Shown piece after piece: positions 1 to 6,027 of a stretch of 7,007 nucleotides of DNA. Position 1 is the first letter of the stretch, and each line of letters starts with the position of its first letter. The notes under the pieces were generated by a model. The model saw nothing but the letters and a program-made list of their open reading frames with translations. It made no database searches and was not told where the DNA came from. The translations under genes and the position numbers were made by a program. Source of the DNA: Burkholderiales bacterium (GTDB taxonomy: Bacteria > Pseudomonadota > Gammaproteobacteria > Burkholderiales > Usitatibacteraceae); assembly GCA_014378085.1 (NCBI GenBank), contig JACMOJ010000003.1, positions 1 through 7,007 of the forward strand, given 5' to 3'.

Positions 1-1368
1 AATCACCGCGCGAAGGCAAGTTGCCACCATATACGGTGGTGCGCCCATATCGAGCAAGCGGAACGCAGCACTCGGCGCGTCGCGCGTATGTAGTGTCGAA
101 AGCACCATGTGACCCGTCAACGCCGCGCGTAAGCCGATCTCAACTGTCTCACCATCACGCATCTCCCCGACCAACACGACATCAGGATCTTGTCGAAGCG
201 TCGCCCGCAAAACACGCGCGAACGTGAGGTCGATCTTGTCATTAACTTGTACTTGTACGATGCCCGGCAGCCGGTACTCAACCGGATCCTCAACGGTCAC
301 CACTTTTAGTGCCATCAAATCGATTTCGGAAAGCGCCGCGTATAGCGTCGTCGTTTTGCCCGATCCAGTCGGCCCGGTGACGAGCACCATCCCGGAACCA
401 GATTCAAGAATTGAGCGAAGTTGATCGACCATCGCGGTGGGCATACCAATTGCATCGAGTCCGCGCACCTGCCCCGATTGGTCAAGTAATCGCAGCACGA
501 TCGATTCACCGTGCTGCCCAGGCAGGGTCGACATCCGCACATCCACTTCGCGATCGCGGGCAACTACCGAAAAACGGCCATCCATCGGCAGCCGACGCTC
601 AGAAATATCGAGATCTGCCATTAGCTTGAGACGCTGGGTTAGTGGCGCAGCGATGCTGATATCCACCTCAGCTTGGTGATGAAGCACGCCGTCAATACGA
701 AACCGGATTTGTAACGATCTTTCCTGCGGCTCAACGTGGACGTCCGACGCGCCAACCTGCACCGCATCTTCTAGCAGCGACTGCAACAGACGTGCGACCG
801 GTGCCTCATCCTTGGGTGCCGCGAGAGACAATCCACGGTCGACCGAAAGTCCAAGATCCTTCTCGAGCGCCTTGGCGTGTCCGGTGATTTCGTCGGTGCG
901 GCGATAGTAACGATCTAATGCAGCGAGAATTTGGTGCTCGGAGCAGGCCGCCGGAATGACGAGGGTCCTGAGCACCCGCTCGACCGTGTCGACCTTGCTA
1001 ATATCACCAGGATCGGCCATCCCGACCAGCAATCCACCATCCTGCTTTTCCAAGACGATCGCACGACAGCGCCGCGCGGCCGCCTCAGGCAACAGTTTGA
1101 TTAGCTCCGGTCGAAAATCAAACTGTGCCAAATTGACAAACGGAATACCGAGCTGTCTAGCGAGCAGCGCGGCAAGTTCATCCTCGGTAATTGCCCCACT
1201 CTGGACGAGCACCCGGCCGATACGTTTGCCGGTGGTGGCACTTGTCTCCAATGCAGCGTCGCGGGCCGCGGGGGTGATCACACCGTCATTGACCAAGAGT
1301 TCGCCGACTCGCAATCTGGAGCGGCTGCCACGGCGATTTTCCGCCGCGTTATCGCGTGACTCGTTCAT
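1..1368 (-). CDS. GspE/PulE-family secretion or pilus assembly ATPase, MshE-like (3' end missing)
   Basis: This is a cytoplasmic hexameric ATPase of the type II secretion / type IV pilus family, which powers pilin or pseudopilin assembly at the inner membrane. The first 456 codons are present and the frame is still open at position 1, so roughly the last 100 residues lie outside the window. Residues 20-72 hold two consecutive 24-residue MshEN-type motifs (starting RVGELLV and RIGRVLV), a c-di-GMP binding module in this family. The central part has LLQSLLEDAVQVGASDVHVEP and DISERRLPMDGRF. The ATPase core has Walker A GPTGSGKT at 332-339, the Asp box TVEDPVEY, Walker B DPDVVLVGEMRD at 394-405 and the His box LSTLHT. 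The N-terminal half resembles MSHA-pilus MshE (PELIKLLPEAAARR, GLLVGMADPGDI), but no other msh gene is visible, so the subfamily is inferred. GGAGAG lies 10 nt before the ATG. It follows the HipB-like gene by 71 nt on the same strand. Confidence 0.93.
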   Translation of the reverse strand, partial: MNESRDNAAENRRGSRSRLRVGELLVNDGVITPAARDAALETSATTGKRIGRVLVQSGAITEDELAALLARQLGIPFVNLAQFDFRPELIKLLPEAAARRCRAIVLEKQDGGLLVGMADPGDISKVDTVERVLRTLVIPAACSEHQILAALDRYYRRTDEITGHAKALEKDLGLSVDRGLSLAAPKDEAPVARLLQSLLEDAVQVGASDVHVEPQERSLQIRFRIDGVLHHQAEVDISIAAPLTQRLKLMADLDISERRLPMDGRFSVVARDREVDVRMSTLPGQHGESIVLRLLDQSGQVRGLDAIGMPTAMVDQLRSILESGSGMVLVTGPTGSGKTTTLYAALSEIDLMALKVVTVEDPVEYRLPGIVQVQVNDKIDLTFARVLRATLRQDPDVVLVGEMRDGETVEIGLRAALTGHMVLSTLHTRDAPSAAFRLLDMGAPPYMVATCLRAVI

Positions 1369-1439
1369 ATCTTGACGTCTCTCCGGTGCGCAAACTTCTG
1401 CCGATAAGCAGAGATTACCCTATTCATTTCACTTGGACT

Positions 1440-1883
1440 CTAACGCAACACGGCGTCTATTGCATCTCTTTTGGCATCTTCTTTGGCATCTTCTATGCTG
1501 ACGAAAGCATGAACGGTGGCCGCATCAGCGTCAACAATCCCGACCAAATTAAAGATGGGCAATTCGCTAGCGCAAGTACCGCACAGGCAGAACGATGGTG
1601 CCAGTAACGCCACCCGCGCGCACAACTTGAAGTTGGATTTATTCATGATTTTTTCGTACGGCTTCGTCACTGGTGTTGTCTGCGCTTGCGCTAACAAGCG
1701 ACGAACACGAAGTACATTTTCCAGCCAAAGGCTAGGCTTGCCTGCTTCCATGTCGACGATGACGCGAACGCCAACGCTAGCCGCGAGTGCGAGTGGGAGC
1801 TGCGGATGGGTCAGACCAAGTTGCTTGCGCGCCGTGCGTGCGGCTTGACCAAGCGCGCAAAAGGTATCGGTGATGATAGGCAT
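1440..1883 (-). CDS. Orphan XRE/HipB-like (y4mF-type) DNA-binding regulator, possibly degenerating
   Basis: This 147-residue ORF has an N-terminal helix-turn-helix domain (about residues 8-65). Its pattern of LGQAARTARKQLGLT followed by VGVRVIVDMEAGKPS matches HipB/y4mF antitoxins, which normally repress their own operon and neutralise a HipA kinase. No HipA coding sequence follows; the next gene is the ATPase. HipB proteins usually end near residue 70-90. The rest here is unrecognised: a hydrophobic Cys-rich stretch (about 85-105) and an acidic tail EDAKEDAKRDA made by a tandem 12-nt repeat. A hexamer duplication places an extra Leu-Ala in the helix-turn-helix (L31-A34). The ATG at 1883 lies 3 nt from a palindromic operator and has no strong Shine-Dalgarno, so leader or start usage is unusual. 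The C-terminal half could instead be a separate small ORF from the internal Met at about residue 80, or read-through of decayed sequence. The DNA-binding call is fairly safe; function of the full protein is uncertain. Confidence 0.65.
   Translation of the reverse strand: MPIITDTFCALGQAARTARKQLGLTHPQLPLALAASVGVRVIVDMEAGKPSLWLENVLRVRRLLAQAQTTPVTKPYEKIMNKSNFKLCARVALLAPSFCLCGTCASELPIFNLVGIVDADAATVHAFVSIEDAKEDAKRDAIDAVLR
1470..1493 (-). repeat. Tandem 12-nt repeat, two exact units
   Basis: TTTGGCATCTTC (plus strand) occurs twice head to tail at 1470-1481 and 1482-1493. A degenerate third unit (8 of 12 matches) sits at 1458-1469. In the HipB-like frame it adds four residues per unit and gives the acidic tail EDAKEDAKRDA, so a change in copy number would keep the frame. 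Confidence 0.75.
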
Positions 1884-1886
1884 AAA

Positions 1887-1906
1887 AATTTCTTGTTCGG
1901 GAAATT
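1887..1906. promoter_or_regulatory. Palindromic operator copy 1 (proximal)
   Basis: AATTTCTTGTTCGGGAAATT is a 20-bp inverted repeat whose six outer base pairs are perfect; two inner positions are mismatched. It overlaps the candidate -10 and start region of the HipB-like gene. HipB-type repressors bind short inverted repeats of this kind in their own promoters. The assignment to this regulator is inferred from position. Confidence 0.6.
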
Positions 1907-1932
1907 ATCATCACCAGGCCGATTAAATCCAA
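1904..1932 (-). promoter_or_regulatory. Candidate sigma-70 promoter of the HipB-like gene
   Basis: Read on the minus strand, TTGGAT (1932-1927) and GATAAT (1909-1904) are separated by exactly 17 bp. The -10 matches consensus at 5 of 6 positions and the -35 at 3 of 6. Initiation would fall near 1897, giving a leader of about 13 nt before the ATG at 1883. The -10 overlaps the proximal palindrome and the middle palindrome lies just upstream of the -35, the arrangement expected for autorepression. Confidence 0.5.
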
Positions 1933-1936
1933 CTTA

Positions 1937-1956
1937 AATTTCCTGATCGGGAAATA
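1937..1956. promoter_or_regulatory. Palindromic operator copy 2 (middle)
   Basis: AATTTCCTGATCGGGAAATA is the second copy of the same palindrome, starting exactly 50 bp from copy 1 and in the same register. It has a TTTCC/GGGAAA core and lies immediately upstream of the candidate -35 element. Confidence 0.6.
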
Positions 1957-1985
1957 GTCGATGCCAAAAGCAACTTTTTTACCGA

Positions 1986-2005
1986 AATTACCCGAACGGG
2001 AAACT
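1986..2005. promoter_or_regulatory. Palindromic operator copy 3 (distal)
   Basis: AATTACCCGAACGGGAAACT is the third copy, 49 bp beyond copy 2. Its inner arms CCCG/CGGG are perfect, whereas its outer arms are weaker than in the other copies. Three copies at nearly constant spacing argue against chance. It lies too far upstream to block RNA polymerase directly, so it may support cooperative binding or looping. Confidence 0.5.
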
Positions 2006-2278
2006 TTCGTTGGGGCTATTTCACCGGCACCATCGCGCACGGGTCAGACGGGGGCTAGGCACGCGCCACTGAACACAAGCTGCTCGGCGTTGATCGCGGC
2101 AACCCAGCGCATCCTACAACTTGACACCAGTGAACTGACTGACCGTGGTCGTGGATGCGCTGCGGTGTCGCCGTGGATTCAAATAATCAGCAAAACACCT
2201 TGTCGGACCATTGAAAGGAAAATTCCGAGCAAAGACTGGGGATTTTTGGGCTTTCCTAAACTTCTTTGGACTTTAAAC
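2006..2278. other. Gene-free stretch between the operators and the tRNA
   Basis: Together with the operator region this makes about 395 nt (1884-2278) without a credible gene. A plus-strand reading frame (1961-2293) exists but runs into the tRNA on the opposite strand, resembles no family I know and has no ribosome binding site. The part near 2040-2160 is richer in GC than the flanking AT-rich DNA. I recognise no insertion sequence ends, no repeated tRNA 3' end and no clear terminator. The 10-bp palindrome ggaaaattcc at 2218-2227 is the only local symmetry seen. Confidence 0.5.
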
Positions 2279-2368
2279 TGGCGGAGGCGGTGAGATTCGA
2301 ACTCACGGATGACTCGCGCCATCGCTGGTTTTCAAGACCAGTGCCTTAAACCGCTCGGCCACACCTCC
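2279..2368 (-). tRNA. tRNA-Ser(UGA)
   Basis: Read on the minus strand, this 90-nt gene has the acceptor stem GGAGGTG paired with CGCCTCC (one T-G wobble), discriminator G and an encoded CCA (2282-2279). The anticodon stem CTGGT/ACCAG encloses CTTGAAA, so the anticodon is TGA, which reads UCA and other UCN serine codons. A long variable arm between the anticodon stem and the T arm, and the T loop TTCGAAT within GTGAG/CTCAC, are typical of class II serine tRNAs. A possible -10 (TAAAAT, 2385-2380) lies 11 nt upstream; no good -35 was found. Confidence 0.97.
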
Positions 2369-2586
2369 TATTCGCCAAAATTTTACCATTTCACGGACTG
2401 CAGGCAGTTTTCTACAATTCCCATCCCGTCGCATCGGCCGTAAAACTGTTTGGCCCTGAATTCCCGCACAAAAAATAGGGTTGAAATCACTCCTTATCTC
2501 GTTGAAACTTCATCGCCAATCTGCGGTCTATTCATAAGTTATGAGCCGCCTTGGATTTTTTAGCCCATTCCCTTAGGAAGACTTCT

Positions 2587-3285
2587 ATGCAAAACGACAT
2601 TCACGTTCCATCGAGTTATCGCCCGCAAGCGGGCACCATCGGCGCTGCGCAGAATCGCGTCTTGCGCAACACCTACATGTTGTTAGGCCTGTCGCTGATA
2701 CCAACCGTCATTGGCGCGGTCGTTGGTACGTCGATGAATTTTTCTTTGTTTGCAGGGTCACCAGCGATTGGCTTCATCGCGTTTTTGGCAATTGCGTTTG
2801 GATTTTTTTACGCAATTGAAAAAACCAAGGATAGCGCGTGGGGTGTCGCGGTTCTTTTAGGCTTCACGTTTTTTATGGGCCTGATGCTCTCGCGCATGAT
2901 CGGGCGCGTGCTCGGTATGTCCAACGGTGGACAATTAATTGCGCTGGCGGCTGGCGGCACGGCGGTGATCTTTTTTGGTATGTCCACACTCGCGGCAACC
3001 ATCAAACGCGATCTCACCAACATGGGTAAGTTTTTGTTCGTGGGCATGATCATTTTATTGGTGGCCGGATTTGCCAATATCTTTTTACAGATTCCGGCCC
3101 TTACGATCACGTTGATGGTTGTCGCGATCGGTATTTTCTCGGCCTTCTTAATGTATGACATTAATCGCATCATCACCGGCGGTGAGACCAACTACATCAG
3201 TGCGACGTTGGCGATTTATTTGAGCATTTACAACATTTTCGCAAACCTGCTCGCGCTGCTTGGCATCACCAATTCATCGGATTAA
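2587..3285 (+). CDS. yccA: YccA-type Bax inhibitor-1 family membrane protein (FtsH modulator)
   Basis: This 232-residue inner-membrane protein has about seven hydrophobic segments (approximately 29-48, 58-76, 84-102, 115-135, 147-168, 171-190, 207-226). The C-terminal signature FLMYDINRIITGGETNYISA followed by YLSIYNIFANLLALLG, together with the early VLRNTYMLLGLSL and the GFANIFLQIPAL block, matches E. coli YccA rather than the broader family. YccA is a substrate and inhibitor of the membrane protease FtsH and helps protect jammed Sec translocons. Ser213 stands where calcium-leak members carry an Asp; as I recall, YccA proteins share this serine. The ATG at 2587 is chosen because AGGAAG lies 6 nt upstream. 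An in-frame TTG at 2551 would add 12 unconserved residues. It stands alone on the plus strand and converges with rlmD. No convincing promoter was seen in 2369-2586. Confidence 0.92.
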   Translation: MQNDIHVPSSYRPQAGTIGAAQNRVLRNTYMLLGLSLIPTVIGAVVGTSMNFSLFAGSPAIGFIAFLAIAFGFFYAIEKTKDSAWGVAVLLGFTFFMGLMLSRMIGRVLGMSNGGQLIALAAGGTAVIFFGMSTLAATIKRDLTNMGKFLFVGMIILLVAGFANIFLQIPALTITLMVVAIGIFSAFLMYDINRIITGGETNYISATLAIYLSIYNIFANLLALLGITNSSD

Positions 3286-3302
3286 GGCTTACGTGCGTAC
3301 GG

Positions 3303-3350
3303 CAAACGGCCATCCTCGGATGGCCGTTTGTCATTCTGTGAATTGTTTTT
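3303..3350 (+). terminator. Hairpin between convergent yccA and rlmD, probable terminator
   Basis: CAAACGGCCATC (3303-3314) and GATGGCCGTTTG (3319-3330) form a perfect 12-bp stem around the tetraloop CTCG, 17 nt after the yccA stop. A run of six T (about 3345-3350) follows, but 13 nt beyond the stem rather than directly after it. It is therefore not a textbook intrinsic terminator. The symmetric stem could also serve rlmD from the other side, although no T-run follows in that direction. Confidence 0.65.
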
Positions 3351-3378
3351 TCGCAGTTTCTAGCGCGACACTAACGCA

Positions 3379-4770
3379 CTAACGCTCAAACACCGCGATC
3401 GACTCGACATGCGCGGTATGCGGAAACATATTCACGACACCCGCTGCAGTTAAGCGAAAACCGTTTTCGTTGACTAACACATCGGCATCGCGAGCGAGCG
3501 TTGAAGGACTGCACGAAACATACACCAGCCGCTTCAACTCCGGCCTTTGAAGCACCGTCAACAGCTTGCAGACTTCCATTGCGCCGTCACGCGGTGGGTC
3601 AATCATCATTTTTGTCACGCGCGGTACTCGATTCATCGCGCTTTCTTGATCGGTATACAAGTCTGCTACGAAGAAGGACGTATTCGCCTCAAGCCCATTA
3701 CGGCGAGCATTGTCGGCACCACGCTCCGTCAGCGATGTACTGCCCTCAACGCCGACCACAGTTGCCCCGCGCCGCGCAATGGGCAACGTGAAGTTGCCAA
3801 GCCCGCAGAAAAGGTCCGCAACCAAGTCGCCCGGTCGTGGATCGAGGAGGTCAATGGCGCGCTCCACCATCAAACGATTAACCCGATGATTGACCTGCGT
3901 AAATTCGGTGGGCCGGAACAAAATTTCGAGATCGAACTCTGGCAGTAAGTAGGTAAGCGCTGGGGCATCCAACGGGTAAAAAGGGTACGCCGTTTCCGGC
4001 CCCTTCGGCTGAAGCCACCATTGGATGCGATGAGATTCGCGATATTGATCCGCGAAGGCCATCAGCTTGGTCTCATCTGAAGCAGAGACCGCATCGAGGT
4101 TGCGAATCACCAACGCGGTCACACGCTCACCAACGGCCAATTCGATCTGCGGCATGCGGTCTTTTGCGTCCAATGACGACATCAAATCGCGCAGCGGAGA
4201 AATCAGGCGGCCAATGCCACCCGCCAGCACTTCACAAGAGCGCATGTCCGCGACGAAGCTAGACTTCCGCTCCCGGAACCCCACCAGCACCCCACCCTTT
4301 TTTGCAACGTAGTGCGCAGACAGCCGAGCGCGATGTCGGTAAGCCCACGGCGCGCCGTAAATTGGCGGCAAGATACGTTCGGGTGTGACTTTGCCAATGC
4401 GGCGCAGGTTATCTTCCAACCCCCGCTGCTTTGAGGCAACCTGTAAGCGCATGTCCGCATGCTGCAGTGCGCAGCCGCCGCAGATTTCAAAAAACTTGCA
4501 ACCCGGTGTCACCCGCTGTGGAGAAGGCTTCGTGATTTGAACCAGCGCCGCCGTCTCAAACTGCTTTTTTTTGCGTGACGGGCGGTACGTCACGGTTTCA
4601 AACGGCAGCGCGGCTTCGATGAACACAACTTTACCGTCCACGTGCGCGACACCGCGGCCTTCGTGGTCGAGCGACTCAATGGTCGCGGTTGGCGCGACGT
4701 GTGGCGGAGGTGCCGCCGGAGCCTTCGTTTGTGGCGTCACTACATCAAGAGATTGGGTGTTATCGGACAT
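3379..4770 (-). CDS. rlmD: 23S rRNA (uracil(1939)-C(5))-methyltransferase RlmD
   Basis: RlmD (RumA) uses S-adenosylmethionine to methylate C5 of U1939 in 23S rRNA. The 463-residue product is slightly longer than E. coli RlmD (433). An N-terminal TRAM RNA-binding domain begins near ATIESLDHEGRGVAHVDG (about residue 43). The Fe-S cluster ligands are C91, C97 and C100 in GCKFFEICGGC, plus C179 in ADMRSCEV. The SAM-binding motif is DLFCGLGNFTLP from D319; MMIDPPRDGA precedes the catalytic nucleophile C420 in YVSCSPSTLARD; and E456 lies in the closing HVESIAVFER. All key residues are present. The ATG at 4770 (MSDNTQ) is chosen because it gives a normal-length leader to the TRAM domain, although no strong Shine-Dalgarno precedes it. 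The frame stays open 92 codons further upstream to 5046, but that extension is unlike the family. It converges with yccA. Confidence 0.97.
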   Translation of the reverse strand: MSDNTQSLDVVTPQTKAPAAPPPHVAPTATIESLDHEGRGVAHVDGKVVFIEAALPFETVTYRPSRKKKQFETAALVQITKPSPQRVTPGCKFFEICGGCALQHADMRLQVASKQRGLEDNLRRIGKVTPERILPPIYGAPWAYRHRARLSAHYVAKKGGVLVGFRERKSSFVADMRSCEVLAGGIGRLISPLRDLMSSLDAKDRMPQIELAVGERVTALVIRNLDAVSASDETKLMAFADQYRESHRIQWWLQPKGPETAYPFYPLDAPALTYLLPEFDLEILFRPTEFTQVNHRVNRLMVERAIDLLDPRPGDLVADLFCGLGNFTLPIARRGATVVGVEGSTSLTERGADNARRNGLEANTSFFVADLYTDQESAMNRVPRVTKMMIDPPRDGAMEVCKLLTVLQRPELKRLVYVSCSPSTLARDADVLVNENGFRLTAAGVVNMFPHTAHVESIAVFER

Positions 4771-4927
4771 TCTGTGGCTGGGCCATAAGGATTCGGGATC
4801 GGGCGTCAGGTGGGTCTGCAATACGGCAACCACCAACCTGAGGACGGGATTCATTATCAACCGCTTCGTCAGATTTGCTGCCACCCGCGCGCGACAAACA
4901 GCCGACATCGATCGAATCGGCAGTGCC

Positions 4928-4956
4928 ATCATACAAATAGACACAAAGTCCAGCAA
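4928..4956 (-). promoter_or_regulatory. Candidate rlmD promoter
   Basis: On the minus strand, TTGCTG (4956-4951) and TATGAT (4933-4928) are 17 bp apart. The -10 matches consensus at 5 of 6 positions and the -35 at 3 of 6. Transcription would start near 4921 and leave a leader of about 150 nt before the ATG at 4770. This is a pattern match only. Confidence 0.3.
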
Positions 4957-5044
4957 ATCGCAGCGCTTGTTTAACAGCGTGCTGCTGCGGCAAAAAGCAT
5001 GAAACAACAGGGCAGCACGGTTGTCCAGCACTGGAGCCGCCTTC

Positions 5045-5068
5045 AAAACGACAGGCCTAGCGCAGGCC
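5045..5068 (-). terminator. Weak candidate terminator after the hydroxylase gene
   Basis: Fifteen nt past the stop, the minus strand reads GGCCT, loop GCGCT, AGGCC, then TGTCGTTTT. The stem is only 5 bp and the T-run is short, so termination would be inefficient. It is reported because it sits where the deacetylase-hydroxylase unit should end. Confidence 0.3.
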
Positions 5069-5082
5069 GAGCAACTTCGGGT

Positions 5083-6027
5083 CTATGCCCGTGAAAACAG
5101 TCGCTGCAGCCCCAGCCACTGCTGCCGCCAAAACGTATCGCCGTAATCACGGCCATCGGCTTGATCTCGAACGCCGGTTGCCGGGAAGGTGTTTTCAAAA
5201 TTGGCAGTGCCAAACATCACATCCCAAATCGGGAACAGCACCGCGAAGTTGCAGCCTTGTGTCCGCCCTTCGTGGCCGATGCCAACCGCATGATGCACTC
5301 GGTGAAATCTCGGGCTGACTAAGATTTTTTCGCCAATGCGCCCGAAATGCACCCGTAAGTTTGCGTGTGAGAGGCTTTCAATCACCCGTGACGCCACCAC
5401 CAGCGCGATGAACTGCGCAGGGGGCACGCCGATTAGTAGCGCCACCAGCGCATGCGCACTATCCACTAGCACGTTGTCCACCAGGTGATTACGATCATCA
5501 GACCAAAAACTCATCTCACGTTGCGAGTGATGCAGGGAATGCAGCGACCACCACCAGTTCAATCGGTGCTGCCCGCGATGCAGCCAGTAAGCAACAAAAT
5601 CGAGAACAACCAAATAGATCAAAAATGAAATCAGCGGCGACCCACTCAGCCACGGAATGAAATTTTCTAAATTTGGCGGGATGATGTCGTGCATCCGCAA
5701 CGCGCCGTCGATTGTGTCGACCAGTGGCATCAACATAAAAAACAACAGCAGCGGCACAAAGCCCAAGCGATGCAGCATCGTATACAGCGCATCGGTTTTT
5801 TTCCAATCCGCGTGTAGCTGCGCCTCAACCGGACGCCATTTTTCCAGCGCACCGAGCACGATCGCCAACAGCGTAATTTCGATTGCGCCAATTAGAAAGA
5901 ACTCAGTCGCGCTAAAGGCACGTTCCGCCTCGCCACCAAGTTCGAGCGCGTAGAGCACCGGCAACACGCCAGACTCAAATACGTGCTGATGTAACTGGGC
6001 AAACAACTCTTGAATCCACTCAAACAC
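5083..6027 (-). CDS. Sterol desaturase / fatty acid hydroxylase superfamily membrane protein
   Basis: This 314-residue membrane protein belongs to the di-iron fatty acid hydroxylase superfamily, which uses O2 to hydroxylate or desaturate lipid substrates at the inner membrane. Three histidine clusters are visible: HRGQH (150-154), HSLHH (163-167) and HRVHH (242-246), with further conserved-looking H181 and H221. Hydrophobic segments lie at about 43-60, 90-102, 132-148 and 192-212. The NWWWSLHSLHHSQ and SPRFHRVHHAVG blocks are typical of bacterial members of unknown substrate. It starts with GTG at 6027, whose first base is shared with the last base of the deacetylase TAG stop. GAGG lies 5 nt before the GTG, inside the upstream gene, so translation is probably coupled. 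The family call is secure. The substrate (fatty acid, hopanoid, carotenoid or alkylglycerol-type lipid) cannot be told from the sequence. Confidence 0.93.
   Translation of the reverse strand: MFEWIQELFAQLHQHVFESGVLPVLYALELGGEAERAFSATEFFLIGAIEITLLAIVLGALEKWRPVEAQLHADWKKTDALYTMLHRLGFVPLLLFFMLMPLVDTIDGALRMHDIIPPNLENFIPWLSGSPLISFLIYLVVLDFVAYWLHRGQHRLNWWWSLHSLHHSQREMSFWSDDRNHLVDNVLVDSAHALVALLIGVPPAQFIALVVASRVIESLSHANLRVHFGRIGEKILVSPRFHRVHHAVGIGHEGRTQGCNFAVLFPIWDVMFGTANFENTFPATGVRDQADGRDYGDTFWRQQWLGLQRLFSRA

Larger units (their letters stand above)
4771..5082. other. Intergenic region upstream of rlmD
   Basis: These 312 nt separate rlmD from the hydroxylase gene upstream on the same strand. Several frames are open here, including an in-frame extension of rlmD and a 77-residue minus-strand frame at 4760-4993. 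None resembles a known protein or has a good ribosome binding site. It most likely holds the end of the upstream operon and the rlmD promoter and leader. Confidence 0.55.

Noticed and set aside
956..1375. Plus-strand 139-residue frame opposite the ATPase gene
   Set aside because: It is a Ser/Ala-rich shadow of the strongly supported minus-strand ATPase gene.
1440..1883. A complete HipBA toxin-antitoxin module
   Set aside because: No HipA kinase coding sequence or fragment is visible on either side; only the HipB-like half can be supported.
1921..1936. Short TAAATCCAACTT match between the operator region and the inverse strand near 1632-1643
   Set aside because: About 12 nt of identity with no extension on either side; this could easily be chance.
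1961..2293. Plus-strand 110-residue reading frame starting between operators 2 and 3
   Set aside because: It runs antisense into tRNA-Ser, has no Shine-Dalgarno, and the product (low complexity in parts, ending in WRRR) resembles no family I know.
2279..2368. tRNA-Ser as an integration site for a mobile element
   Set aside because: No second copy of the tRNA 3' end and no integrase are present in the window.
3223..3225. Loss of the second Asp of the BI-1 di-aspartyl pH sensor in the YccA-like protein (Ser213)
   Set aside because: E. coli YccA, as I recall it, also has Ser in the equivalent YVSLYNIF motif, so this looks like a subgroup trait rather than an anomaly.
4760..4993. Minus-strand 77-residue frame overlapping the rlmD start
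   Set aside because: It has no homology I recognise, no Shine-Dalgarno and a different frame from rlmD; it is probably chance openness of the leader.
4571..5002. Plus-strand 143-residue frame over the rlmD 5' end
   Set aside because: It overlaps conserved RlmD coding sequence antisense and has no recognisable domain.
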